Shown piece by piece: positions 17,206 to 24,807 of a DNA stretch of 64,000 nucleotides. How positions within the stretch are numbered: position 1 is the first letter of the stretch; every line of letters begins with the position of its first letter. The position numbers and the translations under genes were made by a program. Source of the stretch: CAVZZV01 sp963779845 (GTDB lineage Bacteria > Bacteroidota > Bacteroidia > Bacteroidales > GCA-2748055); contig CAVZZV010000005.1 of the NCBI GenBank assembly GCA_963779845.1, positions 1,364,001-1,428,000 of the forward strand, read 5' to 3'. The notes beneath the pieces were generated by a model, which saw only the letters and a list, made by a program, of their open reading frames with translations, did no database searches and was not told the origin of the DNA.

Positions 17206-18011
17206 TTAAGTCTGTTTATTTCATTGTAAGAGGTAATGATCCCTTTGATAAGTGCTGAGCTGAGGCCGTTGTGTTCCATTTCATTCAATCCCGCGATGGT
17301 ACAGCCCATTGGAGTAGTAACCTTATCGATCTCGGTTTCCGGATGGTTCCCTGAAGACAGTAATAATTTACTGGCACCATTGGCTGTCTGGGCAGCGATC
17401 AGTTGCGCTTCATGGGCATGAAAACCAACCTGGATACCTCCCTGAGAGGCTGCACGGATGTATCTCATGAAATAGGCAATCCCACAAGCCGCGAGAATAG
17501 TGGCAGCACCCATGTGTTTTTCAGGAATTTGGAGTACCTTCCCAATGTAGGAATAGAGTTCCGATAAAATTTCAAGGCTGTCTTCATCACCTTTATCAAC
17601 GGCCAGACAGGTCATTGATTCGCATACAGCGGCAGCAGTATTGGCCATGATACGCACCACCCTGGCCTGCCCACCTGTTTTTTGCCTAATTTCTTCTATG
17701 GTATAAGCTGAAACAACAGAGGCTACGATTTTTTTATCATTCATAGCGGGTGCGATTTCCTGCATAACCTCTTCCATCTGCTGTGGAAGAACAGCCAATA
17801 TTATAATTTCTGCACTTGCGGCCGATTCCACGTTCTTATTACTTATGTGGACCCCGCTTCCGGACAGTTCTTCTATTTTTTTCAGGTTTCTGCGGGTAAT
17901 TGTCAACAGGTCCGGGTTTACCTTTCCCGACATTAAAAACCCGCGAAGCATTGCGGAGCCAATGTTCCCCCCTCCAATTATGCAAACTTTTTTGTTAAAT
18001 GTATTAGCCAT
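17202..18011 (-). CDS. proC: Pyrroline-5-carboxylate reductase
   Basis: Final step of proline synthesis: reduces pyrroline-5-carboxylate to proline with NAD(P)H. The 269-residue protein has an N-terminal Rossmann motif (VCIIGGGNIGSAMLRGF) and the C-terminal dimer domain with GSTHGASKLL-like text (TANGASKLLLSSGNHP) and TTPMGCTIAGLNEME, the P5CR signature. It starts 3 nt after the argG stop and overlaps argE by 4 nt, so argG-proC-argE is tightly coupled. Confidence 0.96.
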   Translation of the reverse strand: MANTFNKKVCIIGGGNIGSAMLRGFLMSGKVNPDLLTITRRNLKKIEELSGSGVHISNKNVESAASAEIIILAVLPQQMEEVMQEIAPAMNDKKIVASVVSAYTIEEIRQKTGGQARVVRIMANTAAAVCESMTCLAVDKGDEDSLEILSELYSYIGKVLQIPEKHMGAATILAACGIAYFMRYIRAASQGGIQVGFHAHEAQLIAAQTANGASKLLLSSGNHPETEIDKVTTPMGCTIAGLNEMEHNGLSSALIKGIITSYNEINRLK

Positions 18012-18014
18012 GTT

Positions 18015-19227
18015 TTATAAAATTTTTTTCTTTTCATCCTCGTTAATTGAATAAAATATTTTCCCGGCATTTGATAGAATTTTCGTAAAGCCTTTCACAT
18101 CTTCCGCATTCCAGGCGAGATTCTTCTCACCATAGGAAGCAAAGCGGCCATTCATAAGGTCATGCTCACTCTCAATGCCCGTTACTTTATAGGTATAGGG
18201 CCGCAGGTTTACGAAAACTTTCCCGCTAACATATCTTTGTGAATTCTCAAGGAAAGCTTCGATATCCCTCATGGATGGTTCCAAAAACTGGCCTTCATGT
18301 ACGAACATCCCATACCAGTTGCCCAACTGTTCTTTCCAATATACCTGCCATTTCGACAAGACATGCTTTTCGAGTACATAATGGGAATCAATAAGGATTT
18401 TGGCAGCCGCCGCCTGAAAACCTACCCTGCCCTTGATCCCAATAATCGTTTCTCCCACGTGAATGTCGCGGCCTACCGCATATCGCGCCGAAATCTTTTC
18501 GAGATGGCCAATAAGCTCCAACAGGATCGTCAAAGTACTGATCATTTATTGATACGGGCTCTCCCTTACTAAATCCAATCGTAAGATTTTCAGTCCCCTT
18601 CGCTTCAAGTTGATTCAACCAGGCCTCTTCAGGAAGGTCATTGCCTGAGGTAAGGGTCTCCCGACCGCCCACTGAGGTGCCCCATAAACCTTTGTTTATG
18701 GAATAATTCGATTTCTCTGCTCTGTATGATAGACCGGCTTTTTCGAGGTATTCAATCTCCTCTTCCCGACTTATCGACAGCTCCCGGATTGGAGCCACTA
18801 CCCTGATTTCGGGCGCCATAATCTGAAAAACCGATTCGAAGCGGACCTGATCGTTTCCAGCTCCGGTTGAACCATGGGCAATATACTTTATATTTTCTTT
18901 TTGAGCATATTCAAGAATTTTAAAGGACTGAAAAGTTCGCTCTGAGCTGACAGAAACAGGATAATTCCTGTTCCGGAGCACGTTGCCAAAAATCAGGTAT
19001 TTAATGCATTTCTGATAGTATTCCCGGGATGCATCAATGGTGGTGTGGCGGACTGATCCGAAACGGATTGCCTTCTCCTCTATCACTTTGAGTTCTTCCT
19101 GATCAAATCCTCCGGTATTCACTACTACTGTATGCACTTCAAACCCTTTTTCCTCTCCTAGGTACCATGTGCAGAAGGAGGTGTCCAGACCGCCACTGAA
19201 GGCAAGAACAATCTTTTTTTTATTCAT
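18015..19227 (-). pseudogene. argG: Argininosuccinate synthase, broken by a one-base frameshift
   Basis: Condenses citrulline and aspartate with ATP to argininosuccinate. The N-terminal part (from ATG 19227) has the ATP pyrophosphatase loop AFSGGLDTS and HGSTGAGNDQVRFE. The C-terminal part continues in another frame with GRDIHVGETIIGIKGRVGF, LEKHVLSKWQ and NWYGMFVHEGQ. The frames meet near 18518: removing one C from the CC at 18518-18519 (one G on the coding strand) restores FDDPVELIGHLEKIS and a 403-residue protein of normal length. As read, the protein ends in about 40 wrong residues. The rest of both frames looks well conserved, so the change is recent or a sequencing error. A TTG at 19239 is a less likely start. 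Confidence 0.9.
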
Positions 19228-19328
19228 GTATGTATTCAATTATATTTTTGTATTTCCTTTATAATGAATTATTTATGATTTATATTATTTTTTGGTTTTT
19301 GCATTAAGGAGTATAGTAAATTTCTTCC

Positions 19329-19922
19329 TCATGCAATAAAGGTGATTTTCTCGGTCCGCAATTTTTCCTGCTCGGGATGTTTTTCCTGCTTTACCGGATC
19401 CATAAGCATTCCTGTACAAAGGCAGTGTGTACGCCGGGTACGGACAAGAATATCATAATATGGACAGGATTCACATCCTTTCCAGAACTCAATATCATCG
19501 GTCAACTCAGAAAAGGTAACTGGTTTATAACCAAGATCGCTATTTATTTTCATGACGGCAAGACTGGTAGTCAGTCCAAACAATTTTGCCCCGGGAAAAC
19601 GCATCATCGAAATATGCATTGCTTTTTCCTTAATGGCTTTGGCCAAACCATTTCCCCGATATTTATCCAGCACCACCAGTCCTGAGTTGGCTACAAATTT
19701 ATTGTGTCCCCAGGATTCAATATAGCAAAAACCCGCCCATTCATTTTTTTCGGTCAATGCGATTACCGCCTTTCCTTCCAGTATTTTTGTATTAATATAT
19801 TCCTTTGTACGAACAGCGATCCCTGTTCCTTTCTGCTGTGAAGCCTCGTAAATTGCTGCAACGATTTGGTCAACAAAGTCCAAATCGGTAACCCCTGCAT
19901 TCTTAACCACAAATTTTTCCAT
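19329..19922 (-). CDS. GNAT acetyltransferase, probable N-acetylglutamate synthase
   Basis: A 197-residue GNAT protein between argR and argG, the usual position of the Bacteroidota ArgA substitute, so it probably acetylates (or succinylates) glutamate to start the arginine pathway. The acetyl-CoA loop reads LDKYRGNGLAKAI (86-98). The C-terminus has four cysteines, Cys150-x2-Cys153 and Cys167-x-Cys169, that look like a metal site and are not part of the basic GNAT fold. No amino-acid kinase domain is fused. Its start is 11 nt after the argR stop. Confidence 0.8.
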   Translation of the reverse strand: MEKFVVKNAGVTDLDFVDQIVAAIYEASQQKGTGIAVRTKEYINTKILEGKAVIALTEKNEWAGFCYIESWGHNKFVANSGLVVLDKYRGNGLAKAIKEKAMHISMMRFPGAKLFGLTTSLAVMKINSDLGYKPVTFSELTDDIEFWKGCESCPYYDILVRTRRTHCLCTGMLMDPVKQEKHPEQEKLRTEKITFIA

Positions 19923-19933
19923 CGCTCTCTGAT

Positions 19934-20392
19934 TTAAATACCCGGAATAACACCGGATAATTGTTCAATAATCTGTTGCTTTTTGGATCCATCACGGGGG
20001 ATAATAAGTATGGTGTCGTCCCCCGCAATAGTTCCTGCAATCTCCATTATGCTCATCGAATCGATTGCCGAGGCGATGCTGTTGGCATAACCAGGCAAGG
20101 TCCGGATGATAGCCAGCCCCTGGGCAAACTCGATGGACATAAAACCTTCAATAAGAAAATTGGTCCATGGAGTAGTCCGGGCCTGCTCGGAATCGGGAAG
20201 ATAGTAAACATACCCCTTTTGGTCATCATGTATTTTGGATACACGCAGGTATCTCAAATCCCTTGATAGGGTGGCCTGAGTCATTTCAAAACCTGTATCC
20301 TTCAATCCCGAAAGGAGTTCCTCCTGATTGGCAATTCTGTTGTTCCGAATCATTTTGCGAATCGTGAGCAACCTTTCACTTCTGTTTTTCAT
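19934..20392 (-). CDS. argR: Arginine repressor
   Basis: A 152-residue ArgR. The N-terminal winged helix (about 1-70) includes QATLSRDLRYLRVSKI, the DNA-recognition segment. The C-terminal hexamerisation and arginine-binding domain has NSIASAIDSM and GTIAGDDTILII, containing the conserved Asp pair that binds arginine. It is the first gene of the minus-strand arginine/proline block and presumably represses it and itself when arginine is abundant. ARG-box-like sites lie directly upstream. Confidence 0.96.
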   Translation of the reverse strand: MKNRSERLLTIRKMIRNNRIANQEELLSGLKDTGFEMTQATLSRDLRYLRVSKIHDDQKGYVYYLPDSEQARTTPWTNFLIEGFMSIEFAQGLAIIRTLPGYANSIASAIDSMSIMEIAGTIAGDDTILIIPRDGSKKQQIIEQLSGVIPGI

Positions 20393-20427
20393 GAATATTT
20401 ATACATTAATGATGCAAAGTTATACAT
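20392..20427. promoter_or_regulatory. Two ARG-box-like operators between argR and carB
   Basis: TGAATATTTATACA at 20392-20405 matches the TGAATwwwwATTCA core at all but one position. A weaker TGCAAAGTTATACA follows at 20414-20427. The centres are 22 nt apart, close to the 21-nt spacing of tandem ARG boxes. The second overlaps the argR -7 element, which fits autorepression, and the pair could also control carB. Confidence 0.6.
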
Positions 20428-20446
20428 TTTATTTGATATTAAACAA
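20415..20446 (-). promoter_or_regulatory. argR promoter
   Basis: On the minus strand, TTG (20444-20446 complement), a 21-nt spacer, then TAACTTTG (20415-20422 complement). The -7 matches TAnnTTTG. It lies 22 nt upstream of the argR start and overlaps the distal ARG-box-like site. Confidence 0.55.
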
Positions 20447-20465
20447 GAAAATTGAAAAGATTTTA

Positions 20466-20473
20466 TATTTTTG
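20466..20473 (+). promoter_or_regulatory. Possible -7 element of carB
   Basis: TATTTTTG matches TAnnTTTG and lies about 100 nt upstream of the carB start. No TTTG partner at the normal distance was found, so the call is tentative. Confidence 0.35.
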
Positions 20474-20571
20474 TGACGTGGAATTCCAATTAATTTCTTT
20501 TTGTTGACAGGCGAGAATTGGAATGTGCGTCGTTATTTTTCTCTTATAATATTGTTTATCTGCATTTTTAC

Positions 20572-23500
20572 ATGGACAAATCAATTAAGAAAGTTATTCT
20601 CCTCGGCTCCGGTGCGCTTAAAATTGGCGAAGCGGGTGAATTCGATTACTCAGGATCGCAAGCTTTAAAAGCCCTCCGGGAGGAGGGGGTGAAAACGGTG
20701 CTGATTAACCCGAACATTGCTACGGTTCAAACTTCTGAAGGAATAGCAGATAAAATCTATTTTCTCCCGGTTACCCCTTATTTTGTAGAAGAGGTTATCA
20801 AGAAGGAGAAGCCGGATGGCCTTCTTCTTTCCTTTGGGGGGCAAACAGCACTAAATTGTGGAATCGCATTGTTCAGGGCTGGAACTTTGGAAAAGTATAA
20901 TTTGAGGGTACTAGGCACCCCGGTTCAGGCGATAATGGATACGGAAGATCGTGAATTTTTCATTCAGAAACTGAACGAAATTAATGTAAGGACCCCTCGT
21001 TCCATGGCGGTTACCAGCGTTGATGCTGCTGTAAACGCGGCAGAGAAGCTTGGTTTTCCGGTCATCATACGTGCTGCCTATACCCTTGGAGGACAGGGAA
21101 GCGGATTCTGTTCCGATATGGATGAAATGAGGCAGATGGCCCGAAAAGCTTTTTCCTATTCCGATCAGATTTTAGTAGAAGAATCTCTTAAAGGATGGAA
21201 AGAGATTGAGTATGAAGTGGTGCGAGATTGTTACGACAACTGCATAACCGTTTGTAACATGGAAAATTTCGATCCCCTCGGAATCCACACCGGGGAAAGT
21301 ATCGTGGTCGCCCCTTCGCAAACGCTATCCAACAGTGAATACCACCTGTTGCGTAAAATTGCTATCGAACTAATTCGCCATATCGGTATTGTGGGTGAAT
21401 GCAACGTGCAATACGCCCTCGATCCGGAATCAGAGGATTATCGGGTTATTGAAGTAAATGCACGTCTTTCCCGATCCAGTGCCCTGGCCTCCAAAGCCAC
21501 CGGTTACCCACTCGCATTTGTTGCTGCGAAGCTGGCACTGGGATATGGTCTACACGAGCTAAAGAACTCCATCACCCGCACTACCCCGGCCTTTTTTGAA
21601 CCTTCACTCGATTATATAGTATGTAAAATACCACGATGGGACCTGAACAAATTCATCGGGGTCTCCAAGCAAATCGATAGCAGCATGAAATCTGTAGGGG
21701 AGGTTATGGCCATAGGCAGAACCTTCGAGGAAGCGATCCAAAAAGGGATCCGGATGATTGGCCAGGGAATGCATGGTTTCGTGGGCAATCAGGATAATGA
21801 TTTCGGCGATATAGATCAGGAACTTACGGAGCCAACCGACATGCGAATTCTTGTGATCGAGCAGGCATTTGAAAAAGGATATACAATCGACCGGATCCAT
21901 GAGCTTACAAAAATTGATAATTGGTTCCTCTTTAAACTTAAGCGGATATTCGACCTTAAAAATAAACTGGCTGCATACAATAATATCAGGGATGTACCCG
22001 ATTTTCTGTTCCTAGAACTTAAACGTTCAGGGTACTCCGATTTTCAGATCGCCCGGATAATTGACGAACAGGGGGACATTGAAGAGGAGCTGTTAAAAGT
22101 GAGAATTAACCGGAAAAGCCGGGGTATTGTCCCTTATGTAAAACAAATTGACACGCTCGCAGCCGAGTATCCTGCAAAAACAAATTACCTGTACCTCACC
22201 TATAGCGGCTCGGAACACGATATGAAATATCTCGGCGATAAAAAGTCGGTGATTGTCCTTGGGTCGGGAGCCTATCGAATCGGCAGTTCAGTGGAATTTG
22301 ACTGGTGCAGTGTCAACGCGCTGAAAACTGTCAACGAAGAGGGATACAGATCCGTCATGATCAATTACAATCCGGAAACGGTAAGCACCGATTATGATGT
22401 ATGCGACCGCCTCTATTTTGACGAACTCTCGTTTGAAAGGGTGATGGATATCATTGAGCTTGAAAATCCCAAAGGGGTCATTGTATCCATGGGAGGGCAA
22501 ATACCCAATAACCTGGCCATGCGGCTTTACAATCAACAGGTTCCAATCCTGGGAACCTCTCCCCTGTCTATCGATCAGGCTGAAAATCGCCATAAGTTTT
22601 CTATGTTGCTCGATAAGCTCTCCATTGATCAGCCCCGCTGGAAAGAGATGACCTCGCTGGAAGAGATCAATGATTTTGTCGATTGTGTAGGTTTCCCGGT
22701 CCTGATCCGACCCTCCTATGTACTTTCGGGTGCTGCCATGAACGTGGTCTCGAACAAGGATGAGATGGAGCATTTCCTGAAGATGGCGGCGAGAGTTTCC
22801 AGACAGTACCCTGTGGTAGTTTCTGAATTCATTGAACAGGCAAAAGAGATTGAAATCGATGCCGTAGCGAAAAATGGGGAACTCTTTTCCTATGCCATTT
22901 CCGAGCATGTTGAGTTTGCCGGGGTTCATTCCGGGGATGCCACCATGGTCTTCCCTCCTCAAAAAATTTACTTTGAAACCGCCCGCAGGATAAAACGCAT
23001 TGCACGTCAGTTGGCAGAGGCCCTTAATATCACCGGTCCTTTCAACATGCAGTTCCTGGCTAAGGACAATGATATTAAGGTCATCGAGTGTAACCTGAGA
23101 GCTTCAAGGAGCATGCCCTTTGTATCGAAGGTTTTGAAATCAAATCTTATAGAACAGGCTACCCAGGTCATGCTTGACATTCCGGTGGATAAGCCGTCAA
23201 AATCTATTTTCGATCTCGACTATATTGGGATAAAAGCCCCCCAATTCTCATTTTCCCGTTTAAAAAAGGCAGATCCGGTATTAGGAGTTGATATGGCCTC
23301 AACCGGTGAGGTAGGTTGCATCGGCGATAACTTTTACGATGCTATTCTTAAAGCAATGCTATCGGTAGGTTATCGTATCCCTAAGAAAAACATTCTCTTA
23401 TCTACGGGCCCAATGCGGTCAAAAGTAGAATTGGTCAATTCCTGCAAGCTCCTCATTGAAAAAGGCTACAACCTTTTTGCCACCTTTGGAACCCACGATT

Positions 23501-23784
23501 TTCTGAAGATGAACGGGATTCCCTCCACACCTCTGCATTGGCCGGATGAAGAGAAACAACCCAATACCCTGGAGTACCTGAAAAGTGGCATGATAGATTT
23601 GGTGGTAAATATTCCGAAAGATCTCAGTAAGACAGAACTCAATAATGACTATACCATCCGGCGATCGGCCATCGATTACAATATCCCGCTGATTACCAAT
23701 GCAAGATTGGCCAGCGCCTTTATTATAGCCTTTTGCAAAATGGAGGTGGATAAATTATCGATTAAGAGTTGGGATGAGTACTAA
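20572..23784 (+). CDS. carB: Carbamoyl-phosphate synthase large subunit
   Basis: Makes carbamoyl phosphate from bicarbonate, ammonia and ATP for arginine and pyrimidine synthesis. At 1070 residues it is full length, with two homologous halves: carboxyphosphate half starting KKVILLGSGALKIGEAGEFD and carbamate half starting KSVIVLGSGAYRIGSSVEFD, each with an ATP-grasp domain, and the C-terminal MGS-type regulatory domain (KVELVNSCKLLIEKGYNLF). The ATG at 20572 is used because the conserved start follows at once; the longer frame from 20518 adds an unrelated leader. The small subunit carA is not adjacent. It is divergent from argR and shares the ARG-box region. Confidence 0.97.
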   Translation: MDKSIKKVILLGSGALKIGEAGEFDYSGSQALKALREEGVKTVLINPNIATVQTSEGIADKIYFLPVTPYFVEEVIKKEKPDGLLLSFGGQTALNCGIALFRAGTLEKYNLRVLGTPVQAIMDTEDREFFIQKLNEINVRTPRSMAVTSVDAAVNAAEKLGFPVIIRAAYTLGGQGSGFCSDMDEMRQMARKAFSYSDQILVEESLKGWKEIEYEVVRDCYDNCITVCNMENFDPLGIHTGESIVVAPSQTLSNSEYHLLRKIAIELIRHIGIVGECNVQYALDPESEDYRVIEVNARLSRSSALASKATGYPLAFVAAKLALGYGLHELKNSITRTTPAFFEPSLDYIVCKIPRWDLNKFIGVSKQIDSSMKSVGEVMAIGRTFEEAIQKGIRMIGQGMHGFVGNQDNDFGDIDQELTEPTDMRILVIEQAFEKGYTIDRIHELTKIDNWFLFKLKRIFDLKNKLAAYNNIRDVPDFLFLELKRSGYSDFQIARIIDEQGDIEEELLKVRINRKSRGIVPYVKQIDTLAAEYPAKTNYLYLTYSGSEHDMKYLGDKKSVIVLGSGAYRIGSSVEFDWCSVNALKTVNEEGYRSVMINYNPETVSTDYDVCDRLYFDELSFERVMDIIELENPKGVIVSMGGQIPNNLAMRLYNQQVPILGTSPLSIDQAENRHKFSMLLDKLSIDQPRWKEMTSLEEINDFVDCVGFPVLIRPSYVLSGAAMNVVSNKDEMEHFLKMAARVSRQYPVVVSEFIEQAKEIEIDAVAKNGELFSYAISEHVEFAGVHSGDATMVFPPQKIYFETARRIKRIARQLAEALNITGPFNMQFLAKDNDIKVIECNLRASRSMPFVSKVLKSNLIEQATQVMLDIPVDKPSKSIFDLDYIGIKAPQFSFSRLKKADPVLGVDMASTGEVGCIGDNFYDAILKAMLSVGYRIPKKNILLSTGPMRSKVELVNSCKLLIEKGYNLFATFGTHDFLKMNGIPSTPLHWPDEEKQPNTLEYLKSGMIDLVVNIPKDLSKTELNNDYTIRRSAIDYNIPLITNARLASAFIIAFCKMEVDKLSIKSWDEY

Positions 23785-24249
23785 CCCCAACCCCTCAAGA
23801 CTCTCTCTCAAACTCAAACCCATGGCACTTCCTGATAATATTGAAAGCATCCAGGGATAAATTCAACTATAATTATAGAATAGAGTCAAATTGGTTTATA
23901 GAATGGGATTATTCCGGCAATGGAAGCTGTTTCATTACTATTGTTACCGCTGGGAGGGAATGTGTATTTCGGCATATTGCAAACAAAAAAAATGATAATG
24001 TCAGAATTTATTTGTAATCCCAATTACATTGCTGCAGATTATCAACATGACACGCACAGAAACCGTTGCGAATCGGAATGATTGCCTTTAATCCGGATAC
24101 CGGAGTAGATGGATTTTAGCGTACAGCATTCTGCATTTTTTTACTAATCTATTGACATTACATCTTTCCTGCATTATCTTTGAATATTGGCAAAAGAATG
24201 GGATCGTCGAGTTCCGGTATTTTGTGAATTTAATTATAAGGTGAATCAA
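23785..24249. other. Intergenic region upstream of the T9SS/fibre pair
   Basis: About 465 nt with stop codons in all frames. The only signal I can support is the promoter at 24152-24182. No RNA gene or repeat is visible. Confidence 0.5.
24152..24182 (+). promoter_or_regulatory. Promoter for the T9SS protein and fibre genes
   Basis: TTG at 24152-24154, a 20-nt spacer and TATCTTTG at 24175-24182, a full match to TAnnTTTG. It lies 67 nt before the ATG at 24250 and supports that start, because the longer frame begins at 24187, almost at the expected transcription start. Confidence 0.55.
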
Positions 24250-24801
24250 ATGAAACATAAAAATCTAAAATTAAGTTCCGTTCTTTTGTTAGGAATCGGA
24301 TTAACAGGACTACAAGCACAAGAAAGTGTTAACACCACAGGCGGCGATGCTATGGGTAGCGGTGGCTCGGTAAGCTATTCCGTTGGACAGGTAGTTTATA
24401 CCACCAGCACCGGAACAAATAGCATTGTGGCACAAGGGGTGCAACAACCCTTCGAAATTTCGACAGAAACTGAAATTGAAAAAGCTAAAAGCATAAGCCT
24501 TACAATTTCGGCATTCCCAAACCCTACATCCGATAATCTCACATTGAACATTAGCGAATTTGACATATCAAATCTATCTTACCAATTGTATGATATGAGG
24601 GGAAAACTTTTGCAAAGCCAAAAGATCACAGGCAATCAAACGAGTATTGTTATGAGCAATCTTGTACCGGCCACATATTTTGTAAAGGTAGTAAAGACGC
24701 AAGGCATTGCTACTCAACCAGAAGTACACTACTTGAAATCCAACAATGTTGGTGCGAAGCAATTTAGCGTGGTGAAAACCTTTAAAATCATAAAAAATTA
24801 A
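24250..24801 (+). CDS. Secreted protein with type IX secretion (type A) sorting domain
   Basis: A 183-residue protein with a signal peptide (LKLSSVLLLGIGLTGLQAQ). The short mature part (GGDAMGSGGSVSYSVGQVVY) is a segment often seen in Bacteroidota T9SS proteins. Residues 85-150 are a type A sorting domain: FPNPTSDNLTLN, YDMRGKLL, then GTYFVKV-like ATYFVKV. Between two VVKT copies (147-150 and 174-177) lies an extra stretch of about 24 residues before the usual terminal FKIIKN, which is atypical. It should be exported by T9SS and attached to the surface or released. It ends 6 nt before the fibre gene, so the two are probably co-expressed. Confidence 0.82.
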   Translation: MKHKNLKLSSVLLLGIGLTGLQAQESVNTTGGDAMGSGGSVSYSVGQVVYTTSTGTNSIVAQGVQQPFEISTETEIEKAKSISLTISAFPNPTSDNLTLNISEFDISNLSYQLYDMRGKLLQSQKITGNQTSIVMSNLVPATYFVKVVKTQGIATQPEVHYLKSNNVGAKQFSVVKTFKIIKN

Positions 24802-24807
24802 GCAACC

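Noticed and set aside
18500..18545. Programmed ribosomal frameshift in argG
   Set aside because: No slippery heptamer or following stable hairpin is seen at the join, and argG is not known to use frameshifting.
24721..24775. Integron attC site in the T9SS gene
   Set aside because: ATCCAAC and GTTGGTG lie only 3 nt apart, so there is no attC body, and the reverse core does not fit fully.
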